From positions 11,309 to 75,308 of the forward strand of contig DAOTXX010000186.1 in the NCBI GenBank assembly GCA_034434835.1: 64,000 nucleotides of DNA, written 5' to 3'. This document shows, piece after piece, positions 30,940 to 40,200 of this stretch. The DNA comes from JBGLNJ01 sp034434835. Lineage in GTDB: Bacteria; Chloroflexota; Anaerolineae; Fen-1058. The notes beneath the pieces were generated by a model. It was given only the letters and a program-made list of their open reading frames with translations, ran no database searches and had not been told where the DNA came from. The stretch's first letter is position 1, and each line of letters begins with the position of its first letter. Position numbers and translations under genes: made by a program.

Positions 30940-33900
30940 GCGCAGGCCACCCGATCAATCCCTACGTGGCGGGCGCCCCTCTGCGCGGCCAGCGCGGGTT
31001 CTTTGGCCGGCAAGACACGCTCGAGTGGGTCGCGCGGGAACTGCGCAACCCGGCCACCAATGCGCTCGTCCTCTTTGGGCAACGGCGCATCGGCAAAACC
31101 AGTCTGTTGCTGCGGCTGCAACACACTCTGCCAGCCGACGAGTTCTTTCCCATTTATTTCGACTTGCAAGATCAGGCGATCCGTCCCCTAGGTCAGGTGT
31201 TGGCTGATCTGGCGGACACGGCCTCCGAACGAGCGGGGCTTGCTCCGATCTCCCCCCAAATCTTTGATGACCACGGACAGTTTTTCCGCGGCGCTTTCCT
31301 GCCCCAACTCTACGAGCAGCTTGGCTCCCGTCGCCTCGTTTTCTTGCTAGACGAGTTCGATGCGCTCGATCAGACCGCCGAAGAATCTCTGCCCGAAAGA
31401 GCCGCGGCCAAAGCTCTCATCCCCTTTTTGCGCCGCGTGATGAACGAGGAGCCGCAACCGGCGTTTGTATTCGCCGTCGGTCGGCGAGCCGAAGACCTTT
31501 CGCTGGATTGGATGGCGACCTTCAAGGCATCGCTGGTGCGCGAAGTCTGGGTGCTGGACCGGATCAGCGCGGAAGCGATGGTGCGCCAGGCCGAGGATAA
31601 TCACACACTTTGCTTTAGCGACCGCGCGGTGGCGCGTATTCTAGAGATCACCCACTGCCACCCCTATCTGACCCAATTGCTGTGCCAGCGCATCTGGGAG
31701 CGAGCCTATGCCGGCAATCCCCTCTTGCCGCCCGTGATCGATCTGCCGGACCTTGAAGGCGCAGTGGCGGATACCTTGCAGGTGGGCAACCAGGCGCTAC
31801 TCTGGCTGTGGAGCGGCATGGGACCAGCAGAAAGAATCTATGCGTCCGCGTTTGCCGGGACTTCGGAAGAGGGTCAGGTGATCTCCGAAGACCGCGTGAT
31901 GCAAGTGCTGGCAGCTCACGCCTCCCGGCTGCGCACGCGCGAGGTCGAACTGGCACCGCGCGATCTGGTGAAACGGCGTGTGCTGGAGGCGGTCGGGCCG
32001 CGCGAGTATCGGTTCGCCATCGAGCTTTTCCGCCGCTGGGTGCGCCTGAACAAGCCGTTGAGCGACGTGAAGGAAGAACTGGATCGCATCGAGCCATTGG
32101 CAGACCGTTTTTACCAATTAGGCCAGGAGCTGTTCGAACAGCGATGGTGGGAGCGAGCCGCTCGCTATTTTGTGGACGCGCTGGAAGTGAACCCTCGCCA
32201 TTTTTGCGCCCGGCTCAACCTGGGCGAATCGCTGCTCGAACTGGGACGCTACGATGCGGCTGTGGCGGAACTCGAACAAGCCTATGCACTGGATCAGGAC
32301 GAAGCACGTCTGGCGCTGGTGCGCGCCTTGATGGCCCAGGCCCGATGGCGCGATCAAACGGGCGACGAGGACGGGGCCTTGGCGGCCTGCGAGCGGGCGC
32401 TGCACGTCATGCCGGGTGAGCCGGAAGCGCAGGCACTTTACATGGCACTCTGGAGACGGCGAGCCGAGCAGGCGTGCCAGCGCCAGGATTGGCAAGCCGC
32501 CCGAGCGGCCTACCAGGCCGTTGGCGATATGGACGAGGTCGCCCGGGTCGAGCAACGGATGCAGCAGGGCCTGGACCGCCGCGAGTCCGAACTGGCGCAG
32601 GCCTTGCCGGAAGAGTTGCTTCAGGCATACTACCTGGCGTTGGCGAACGAATGTCGTCGCCTGTCTTTCGAGGCGATTGATCCCACATTCGCCCAAACGC
32701 TCAATGAGCAAGTTGTGTCTCTGCCAGACCTCTATATTGACCTGGACGCGATCCCCCTTGATGAAGAAGAAGAGCAAAGCGAGCGCACCTGGGCCATGCG
32801 GCTGGCGCAGGGCCGAGGCCGGGGGCGCACATCGCTGCTGCACATCCTCGCTCGCCGCAAGAGCGCGCGCTTGATCGTTTTGGGTCCGCCGGGTTCCGGC
32901 AAGACCTGTTTTGCACATCATCTCACGTTCCTCATGGCGACACATTCGGCGGAGCTGCCCAAATCCTTGCACGACCGGCTGGTGATTCGCCTGGTCTTGC
33001 GCCAGGTGGCCGCGCGACACGTGCCACCCGATGCCCGGGGCGCAGCGACCATGCTGTGGGAAGCTGTGCGGGATGACATCGCCGACCGCCTGGGCCGGTC
33101 AGCCGCCGAGGGTCTCTTGCCACACCTCCAGAGCCGATTGCTGAAAGAGGGAGGCCTCCTCATTTTTGATGGCTTGGATCAAGTGCCACAATCCCTTCGG
33201 CGCAGGCAGGCGGTGCTCGAAGCCATTCAAGACCTGGTAGCAAGCTTGCCTAAAAACAATTCGTATGTGGTGGTGACAGCCCGGCCTCGTGCTTACGCGA
33301 ATGAGGAACTGCGACTGCCCGGTTATACGGTTCTGGGCCTGGCGCCCTTTGACCGCGAGCAGGTGGATCGCTTTCTGACGCATTGGCATCAGGTGATGCG
33401 CTCCATGTTAGGCTGGGATGAAGCTGTGGCGCGCGACAAGCTCAGCCGATTGCAACTCGCTCTCAAGCAGTGGCCTCGCCTGGCCGACCTCGCCTCACGT
33501 CCCCTCTTGCTTGCGTTGATGGCGACCATGCATGCCAGTCGGGGACAATTGCCTGAAGAGCGAACTGAACTGTGCGAAGAGATCGTCCAACTCTTGATGT
33601 GGCGATGGCAGCGCACCACAGAGGCGCTGGGATCGGACGGTATGCCGCTGATCGATCCCGCGATCGCTCGCGCACAGGCGATCGGCCAGGACCGCTGGCG
33701 AACATTCGTCGAACCTTTGGCCCTGGCCGCTCATCAGCGACAGCAAGACGAATGGGGGCGCGACGAATCACCGGCCGATATTTCCGCGAGCGAGATCGCC
33801 ATTGTCTCCAAGACATTGCCTGACCAATCAGATGTCGGTGCGATCCTGGAATATCTGCTTCACCGCGCTGGGCTCTGGGTTGACCGCGGCGAAGGGGTGT

Positions 33901-35225
33901 ATGCGTTTTCGCACCACGCCTTTCAAGAGTATCTGGCGGCCTGTCATCTCGTCCGCCAGCCCAACCCCACGCAGGAATTGCGACGATGGATTTACGATGA
34001 CCCGCGTTGGTGGCGACAGGTTGCTCTTTTTGCGATCGGCATCGCCAAACGATCCGAACTTCCGGCGGCTGTGCGCATGTTGGACGATTGGCTGGCAGAG
34101 TACCCGGGTGAAACGACAGACATCAGCGAGACACACTGGCGCGTCGCTGCGATGGTGGGACAGGCGCTGATTGACCTGTGTCTGACCGAAGGCTCGGAGG
34201 CGCAGACTCGCTTTGCGGCTTTGGTCGAGCGTGCCCGCCGCTGGCTGGTCAGGCTGATCGAAAGCGGTCAGCTCGATCCACACGAGCGCGCCGAGGCAGG
34301 CGATCGGCTGGGGCAGTTGGGCGATCCTCGCTTTGATGCTAGCTTTTTCTTTTTGCCCCGGCTTTACCGGGGCGAACCGGAATCATTTTTCGGATTTGTC
34401 GAAATCCGGGCCGGGCCTTTTGTGATGGGCAGCCAGCCCAGCGACCGCAAAGTACCCGAGAACGAGTTCGGCAATCCCTTGCAACTGGAAATTCCCTATC
34501 CCTACTGGATCGCACGTTACCCGGTCACTGTAGCCCAGTTCCGCGTCTTTGTACAAGACCACGGATATGACGAGCCGATCTGGTGGACCGAGGCTGGTTG
34601 GGCCTGGCGAACAGGTCAACGAGCCGTCCCGGCTTCTGAGGACAAGTCCCGTCCACTGGAGCTGCGCGGCGCACCGTGGGGATGGGACGAGCAGTGCCGC
34701 TATCCCAACCGGCCCGTTGGCGGACTGACCTGGTTCGAAGCGATGGCTTATGGCAAATGGCTGGATGCTCAATGGCGGGTGCGTTCACCGGGCGACTTGC
34801 CGCGCAAGTATCTGCTTCGCCTGCCGACCGAAGCTGAGTGGGAAAAGGCCGCTCGATCCGGGGACGCGCGGCTCTATCCCTGGGGCGACTCGAGTGGAGA
34901 TGAGGACCAGGCCAGCCTCCCCGGTCAGATCGGTCACACGACAACGGTCGGCATGTATCCTCGTGGATCAAGTCCGCTGGGCCTGTGCGACATGAGCGGG
35001 AACGTGTGGGAGTGGACGCTCAGCCTGTACCAACCTTATCCTTACGATCCGCTGGACGGGCGCAACCAGCGAGACGCCCAAGGCGAGCGGGGCATTCGCG
35101 GCGGGACGTGGACGGGCCTCCGTCGAGTCGCGCGATGCGCTTATCGGAGATCAAGCTCGCCGGACACACGTGATGACCGGATGGGCTTTCGGATCGTCAT
35201 CGCTCCGGCGCGCGGCGCGTTTTAG
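30936..35225 (+). CDS. AAA-TPR-NACHT-FGE multidomain protein
   Basis: A 1,429-residue protein. Domain 1 (about 20-330) is a second AAA_16 ATPase (FFGRQDTL, GQRRIGKTSLL at 47-57, LVFLLDEFDAL). A winged helix and TPR repeats follow (about 390-540). A NACHT ATPase comes next (about 640-960: GPPGSGKTC, LLIFDGLDQVP, VVVTARP, FSHHAFQEYLAAC). The C-terminal FGE-sulfatase domain (about 1154-1420) has MGSQ, YPVTVAQFRVFV, LPTEAEWEKAAR, SGNVWEW, RGGTW and GFRI. Near the end only one Cys (RCAYR) remains of the catalytic pair of true FGEs, so it is probably a binding domain. Both P-loops look intact. Starts at ATGA, overlapping the preceding gene. Fits a NLR-like sensor/effector whose C-terminal lectin-like fold recognises a ligand. 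Confidence 0.93.
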   Translation: MSAGHPINPYVAGAPLRGQRGFFGRQDTLEWVARELRNPATNALVLFGQRRIGKTSLLLRLQHTLPADEFFPIYFDLQDQAIRPLGQVLADLADTASERAGLAPISPQIFDDHGQFFRGAFLPQLYEQLGSRRLVFLLDEFDALDQTAEESLPERAAAKALIPFLRRVMNEEPQPAFVFAVGRRAEDLSLDWMATFKASLVREVWVLDRISAEAMVRQAEDNHTLCFSDRAVARILEITHCHPYLTQLLCQRIWERAYAGNPLLPPVIDLPDLEGAVADTLQVGNQALLWLWSGMGPAERIYASAFAGTSEEGQVISEDRVMQVLAAHASRLRTREVELAPRDLVKRRVLEAVGPREYRFAIELFRRWVRLNKPLSDVKEELDRIEPLADRFYQLGQELFEQRWWERAARYFVDALEVNPRHFCARLNLGESLLELGRYDAAVAELEQAYALDQDEARLALVRALMAQARWRDQTGDEDGALAACERALHVMPGEPEAQALYMALWRRRAEQACQRQDWQAARAAYQAVGDMDEVARVEQRMQQGLDRRESELAQALPEELLQAYYLALANECRRLSFEAIDPTFAQTLNEQVVSLPDLYIDLDAIPLDEEEEQSERTWAMRLAQGRGRGRTSLLHILARRKSARLIVLGPPGSGKTCFAHHLTFLMATHSAELPKSLHDRLVIRLVLRQVAARHVPPDARGAATMLWEAVRDDIADRLGRSAAEGLLPHLQSRLLKEGGLLIFDGLDQVPQSLRRRQAVLEAIQDLVASLPKNNSYVVVTARPRAYANEELRLPGYTVLGLAPFDREQVDRFLTHWHQVMRSMLGWDEAVARDKLSRLQLALKQWPRLADLASRPLLLALMATMHASRGQLPEERTELCEEIVQLLMWRWQRTTEALGSDGMPLIDPAIARAQAIGQDRWRTFVEPLALAAHQRQQDEWGRDESPADISASEIAIVSKTLPDQSDVGAILEYLLHRAGLWVDRGEGVYAFSHHAFQEYLAACHLVRQPNPTQELRRWIYDDPRWWRQVALFAIGIAKRSELPAAVRMLDDWLAEYPGETTDISETHWRVAAMVGQALIDLCLTEGSEAQTRFAALVERARRWLVRLIESGQLDPHERAEAGDRLGQLGDPRFDASFFFLPRLYRGEPESFFGFVEIRAGPFVMGSQPSDRKVPENEFGNPLQLEIPYPYWIARYPVTVAQFRVFVQDHGYDEPIWWTEAGWAWRTGQRAVPASEDKSRPLELRGAPWGWDEQCRYPNRPVGGLTWFEAMAYGKWLDAQWRVRSPGDLPRKYLLRLPTEAEWEKAARSGDARLYPWGDSSGDEDQASLPGQIGHTTTVGMYPRGSSPLGLCDMSGNVWEWTLSLYQPYPYDPLDGRNQRDAQGERGIRGGTWTGLRRVARCAYRRSSSPDTRDDRMGFRIVIAPARGAF

Positions 35226-35250
35226 CGCCTATCCGAAAATTAGCGGGTCG

Positions 35251-35318
35251 GGCTCCCATGCCCTCCGACTCCCCCTGCTTCGCAGGGGGAGTTGGAGGGG
35301 GGCAGCGGCATGGGAGCC
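35251..35318. repeat. long hairpin with GGCTCCCATGCC ends
   Basis: Outer 12-bp arms (35251-35262, 35307-35318) and an inner 16-bp stem (35263-35278 with 35282-35297, one mismatch) around a 3-nt loop. The CATGGGAGCC end and following bases recur at 21973-21994. It lies 26 nt past the NACHT-FGE stop and could terminate its transcript. Confidence 0.75.
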
Positions 35319-35371
35319 GCCTGTGCTGGGTTTTGGGGGTAGGCTCTTGGGCATTTGAAAATTTGAAAAGC

Positions 35372-35514
35372 GTAACTACTCTGCCGTCATTGCGAGGAGG
35401 CCCGCGAAGCGGGCCGACGAAGCAATCTCAGCGATCGGATCACAGAGATTGCTTCGCCTGCCTTCGGCAGGCTCGCAATGACAGCCTGTGCGGTAGACTG
35501 GGCTGAGTAGTTAC
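35372..35514. mobile_element. MITE-like element, complete copy (143 bp)
   Basis: Ends GTAACTACTCTGCC and GGCTGAGTAGTTAC form terminal inverted repeats (one mismatch). Inside, GTCATTGCGAGG pairs with the CTCGCAATGAC part, CCCGCGAAGCGGG is a small hairpin, and GAAGCAATCTC pairs with GAGATTGCTTC. It has no coding capacity. A second, truncated copy at 63823-63905 carries the matching left end. Mobilisation would need a transposase from elsewhere. Confidence 0.8.
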
Positions 35515-35688
35515 TTGTTAATCTGCAACAGGCCGCGTTTTATGCAGGCTGAAGCCTGCACTCCAACCTCAAGTTGACACCCATGGCTGTTCAGCCCGCG
35601 CCCGGCGGGATGATGAATCATCCCGCTGATACTGAAAACTGGCTAAAGCCAGTTGAGACCGGCCCCGGCCTGCCTCAGCACGCCTGAC

Positions 35689-35798
35689 GGGTGTGACCAA
35701 AATCAGTTGGTCACCCCGTAGGGGGAGGCCTTGCGCCTGCCCCAATGCGGGCGACCGCAAGGTTCGCCCCTACACATCAACCATATTTGGTCACACCC
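35689..35798. mobile_element. MITE-like element with GGGTGTGACCAAA ends (110 bp)
   Basis: Perfect 13-bp terminal inverted repeats at 35689-35701 and 35786-35798. The interior holds GTAGGGGGAGGCC and GGCGACCGCAAGG followed by CCCCTAC, i.e. the GTAGGGG...CCCCTAC repeat found in shorter form elsewhere in the window. Non-coding. Confidence 0.75.
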
Positions 35799-35849
35799 AA
35801 TTCATTTCGCGGCGGACAGGTCTGAACAGTTACCTTTTTCGTAGATACT

Positions 35850-37298
35850 ATGGAAACCAACCGACCACGCTTTCATTTCACACCGCCACTCAACTGGATG
35901 AATGATCCGAATGGTCTGGTGTACCATGACGGCGAGTATCACCTTTTCTACCAGCACAACCCGTACGGCAAAGCCTGGGGACACATGAGCTGGGGACATG
36001 CCGTCAGCCCTGACCTGCTGCACTGGCGGCACCTGCCGACAGCCATCTTGGAGGAGCCTCAAAGAGGCTATACGATCTTTTCAGGCAGCGCGGTCATTGA
36101 CCATCACAATACCAGCGGACTCGGACAGCCCGGCGCTGCGCCGATGGTCGCCATCTACACCGCCGACTATCATCCCGACCGCGATCTGGAGGACATTCAC
36201 ATCGCCTACAGCCTGGACAAAGGACGCACATTCAATCAGTACGCTGGCAACCCGGTGATTTCGGTGAAGAATGGCAAATTCGGCGATCCCAAGGTGTTTT
36301 GGCACGACCCCTGCCACAAGTGGATCCTGGTGGCAATTCACGGTGCGCAACAAGGCTGGTGCGATTTCTACCGTTCGGACAATCTGCGCGACTGGCAGCT
36401 TCTCAGCTCCTTCCATGCGCCCCGCAGTGTGCCGGGCATATGGGAGTGCCCGGACCTGTTTCCGGTCAAGGTCCTTGACCCAGGTTCTGCCAGCCCTGAG
36501 GCATGGGTTCTCAAGGTCAACTCGGTGACGCCCCATCAGGGCCTGGGCATCACACGCTATTTCGTCGGCGAGTTCGATGGCCGCGAGTTCCGCGCGGACC
36601 CGGATGCGCCGCAAACGGTCAACCCCGATCGCGACGTTCTCTACGCTGAAGTAACCTACAATGATGCCCCGGATGGGCGAACTCTTCTTCTCGGCTGGAT
36701 TCGCCAGTCGCCGAGCGACGACCGCGCCTGGACCGGCATGCAGTCTATCCCACGCCAGTTGATTTTGCGTCGTGTCAACGATCGCCTGCGCCTGTGTCAT
36801 GAGACGGTGGCCGAACTGGGATCGTTGCGCGGGGCGCGCCACTCTGTCACTCGCAGGGATCTCACCGGGGACCTGGCTATCCTGTCCGACTGGGAGATGG
36901 GCAACGGGGCATGGGAAGTTGGCGCGCGGTTCGACCCGGGCGCAGCGGCCGAGTGCGGCGTCCTCATCCGTCTGGCGCACGCGGCTGTGGCGCGTGTGGG
37001 GTTCTCGTCGGTCACCCGCGAGCTGTTCGTTGACCCGCCCGGGCAGGCGCGGCTGGCTCTCTCGATGGACGTTGCAAGCGGCCCGGTTGAGTTGCGTTTG
37101 TTTGTGGATCGCGGCGTGGTTGAAGTGTTTGGCGGTCAGGGCCAGGCGACCATCACCGCGCCGCTCGAGCCGGAGACAGCCTGCACTGGGCTTGGCGCTT
37201 TTGCGCTCGAGGGCACGGCTCGTCAGGTGGAGATGCACCTGTGGGAGCTTGAAACGGAACCTCCCGCAGGTTTGCAACCTGCGGGAGGTTGGCTTTAG
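35850..37298 (+). CDS. GH32 beta-fructosidase (levanase/invertase-like)
   Basis: A 482-residue five-bladed propeller enzyme plus beta-sandwich, expected to hydrolyse fructosyl bonds in levan, inulin or sucrose. The nucleophile motif WMNDPNG (Asp19), FSGSAV and the acid/base WECPD (Glu199) are present. The middle motif, normally RDP, reads GDPK: Asp146 is kept but the preceding Arg is Gly145. No signal peptide is seen, so it is cytoplasmic or exported by another route. The last residues (EPPAGLQPAGGWL) are translated from a 33-bp palindrome, which looks like an insertion that changed the C-terminus. Its stop overlaps the convergent gene's stop by 3 nt. The ribosome-binding site is weak. Confidence 0.93.
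   Translation: METNRPRFHFTPPLNWMNDPNGLVYHDGEYHLFYQHNPYGKAWGHMSWGHAVSPDLLHWRHLPTAILEEPQRGYTIFSGSAVIDHHNTSGLGQPGAAPMVAIYTADYHPDRDLEDIHIAYSLDKGRTFNQYAGNPVISVKNGKFGDPKVFWHDPCHKWILVAIHGAQQGWCDFYRSDNLRDWQLLSSFHAPRSVPGIWECPDLFPVKVLDPGSASPEAWVLKVNSVTPHQGLGITRYFVGEFDGREFRADPDAPQTVNPDRDVLYAEVTYNDAPDGRTLLLGWIRQSPSDDRAWTGMQSIPRQLILRRVNDRLRLCHETVAELGSLRGARHSVTRRDLTGDLAILSDWEMGNGAWEVGARFDPGAAAECGVLIRLAHAAVARVGFSSVTRELFVDPPGQARLALSMDVASGPVELRLFVDRGVVEVFGGQGQATITAPLEPETACTGLGAFALEGTARQVEMHLWELETEPPAGLQPAGGWL
37258..37290. repeat. 33-bp bi-foldable palindrome, copy 5 (inside a gene end)
   Basis: Arms of 15 bp (AACCT/CCCGC/AGGTT and complement), loop TGC, perfect pairing. Same architecture as the other copies but a different sequence. 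It encodes the C-terminus of the GH32 protein and sits just before two overlapping convergent stops. Confidence 0.9.
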
Positions 37299-40200
37299 CG
37301 CAAGACGAGCGGCAGATACACTCGCTGGCACAATCCCCGATAACTGATGCCGGCCAGATTGTTCGTTCGCGTTGTCTCCGTAACCGTCCGACCAGGGTCA
37401 ACGTAGGCATACAACGTGCAGGCCAACGGCCCACTCACCTGCCCGCTCAACGTGGTCGAGCCTGCCGGGCCCAACACAGGTATCGTCCGCGTGAACAAGG
37501 CCGTGCCGCCATCCAATCGGTCATCGCCATAGAATCCCACCACGGCGTCAGTTGCCGTGATCACGCCGAGATTGTACACAGTCGCCGTCACCAGCACGGT
37601 CGTTCCGGTCGGCGAGGATGTCCAAAGATAGTACGGACTGACCATCAGGTCTGGACGCACGTCCAGAGTGAAGGTGAACACATTGTTCGCCGTCCACGTC
37701 TCGCTGAACTGGCCCTGATTGACGACTGCCACGAGCGGATAGTCGCCCGCGCTCAAGGGGCCAGAATTCCATGGCGTGGTGCGGGTGACGGTCTGCCCGG
37801 CCGCCAACATGGGCACGGTGTCGGTGACGGCCAACGTGCCGGTGAGCGCGTCACGATAAAAGGCCAGCGTCGTCGTTGGCGCGTCGCTGGTACCCACGTT
37901 GCGAACGAGCGTGACCAACCCCACGTCATTGCCGCCCCAATAGTCCACACCTGCGCTGACGACTTCAAGGTCAGGGCCGAACGCGGCGAGCGTGGCCGTG
38001 TTATCGGCTTCGTCAGATTCCGTGACCAGATGATCGGGATCGGCCACGGCATACAGCACGTGCGCGCCGCCAACGGTGGGAACGGTGTAAGGAACGCTCA
38101 CCGTGGCCGTCATGCCCGCAGCCAGAGGAGCAGACGAATTGGCCTTGCCGATCAGCGTCCCCCCAAAGCCGGGATCGCCGTCATAGAAAGCCACTGCCAC
38201 AGCGTCTAATGCCCGGTCGCCGCGGTTTTGCACTGTGGCGCTGACGGCCAGCGTCGCGCCGACCACCGGGTGATCATCAGAGACCACCAGGCCGGTCGCA
38301 GCGAGGTTGCGCTCGAACTCGTGGCGCATCGTCATCAAATCGCTCTGCCCTTCCGTGGGCAGGGTGTAGGTGACCGTTTCGCCTGTGCCGCTGATGACGG
38401 CGGTGCGGGTGACCGGTTCGAGCGCCGTGCGGACATAGCCCATCAGCAGGTCGCCGCCTGAATCGAGCGCCGGGGCCGGGTAGCGCTCGCTGGCCGCGTC
38501 GCTGGTCAGCAGGCGCGGCAGGCCCCACAGCCCATACGTCGCATCATAGAACGAGAGATACATGTCGCGCTGAGCCGCCTGGGCGGTCAGGACAACAGCG
38601 ACATTGTTCGCACCATCGCGCACGACGCGGAACTGGTCAATGCTGCCGATGGCCTCGGGCAGGGTGAGGGTGGCCGTCGCCCCGGTGGTCAGGTTCCACA
38701 GGCGCAGATCGTCCCTGGCCAGCCAGACCAACAGCGGTTGGTTGGTGCCGTTATAGATCACCTGCGGCGCGCGGTGTCCCCGGTCATCGTCGGTGCGTTG
38801 GACCGGCGTGCCCCACGATGAGCCGTTCCACTGGCTGGTGAACAACTGCAGCGTGGGCGTCGAACTGCCCGTGGGGGTCAGGTAGCGAGTGTAGGCGATC
38901 GTCGCCGCGCCGCTGCCGTAGCCGGCGGACAGCTCGACCAGGCCGGGGAGATTGTCAACCGCGGCGGCGGGCGCGCTGGTCCACCCGCCGTTGAAAAAGG
39001 CGGCCATAATGCGGTCGGGATTGGATGGGTCGCCGTACAGTGCGCCGCCGTCGTTCTGCCGCCAGACGGCGAGCAGTTGCCCATTGCTGTTGCGTGCCAA
39101 CTGCGGGCGCATGTCCAACGCGTTGTTGTTTGTCAGCAGCGCCGGCGCGCTCCACAACCCGGTTGACTCGTCGTAGGTGGCCCAGGCGATCTCGATCTGC
39201 TGCGCGGTGGTGACATCCCATGTGGCAGTGACGGGCAGGGGGGCTGGCAGTCGCTCCCAGATCGCCAGGGCGTCAGATATCATGCCGCTGGCCCAGGCCA
39301 CCTGCGGTGCGCTGTCGAGGTAACTGTCGTCGGTCGCCAGCACGGGCGCGCTCCAGGTCGAGCCGTCCCAGCGGCTGAAGGCGATCTCGTGCGACTGGCC
39401 GATCGGCTTGGTGACGACATCGTGGACCCACAGCAGCAGCGCGTGGTCGTTAGCCGGGTTCACCGCCAACACGGGCTGCGTGTAGGTAAAGACGTTGCTG
39501 ACCAACGTGCTGGTCACTGTGCCGGCCGCAGCGGCTTGGCGCAGGGCAAAAGCGCGCGCGGCCTGCCGCCCGCCGACAAAGACAGCATAGTCGGGGCTGT
39601 CGTTATGGCCGATTGGCGACCAGCCGGCCGCGTCGCGCAGACCCTCGGACACGACACGATGCAGCCCCTCCGGATACTCCCATTCGATGACAAAAGATTT
39701 CTGATACCACAAACCAAAGACGCGCGCCTTGTAACCGGCCTCACCGCTGATCGTGATATGGTCAAACTCGAGATCTGACAGGTCGGTCAGCGGGTTGGAA
39801 TTATAGAACTCGAGGCTGCCAGCAGCGGCCAACTCGACGTTCAGCTCCGAATTCAGCCAACGCACCTCATAATGGTAACCGACCGCCAGGCGGGGGCCGC
39901 CGCCGACTGCCAGGCCAGTCCACTCCAGATAGGGAGAGGCAGAGATGGTCTCGACATCGGCGGAGAGGTAAGCGTTCAGATTGCCTTGCAGGTAGATCTG
40001 GCCGAGCACGGTCAGCACCTCGCGCGGCAGGGTCTGTTGAAGCGATGTGCCGGCGCCAGGGGCGATGAAATCAACGACAAAGGTCAGCACCGGCCAACTG
40101 CGTCGGCCATAGACAGTGGCGTCAACCCGGATGGTGCCGCTGGCGGTGGGGATTTCGCACTGCACAGAATGTCCCTCCAGACTACCACTGCCCACCAGGC

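Larger units (their letters stand above)
35226..35849. other. intergenic cluster of palindromic repeats
   Basis: No gene. Four repeat structures follow one another: a long hairpin (35251-35318), a MITE-like element (35372-35514), GGCTTTAGCC-type and CGGGATGATGAATCATCCCG-type palindromes (about 35600-35665), and a second MITE-like element (35689-35798). Such a pile-up marks a tolerant insertion site between the NACHT-FGE operon and the GH32 gene. Confidence 0.7.

Noticed and set aside
35226..35849. A transposase remnant among the repeats
   Set aside because: No frame with transposase motifs; only non-coding palindromes are present.
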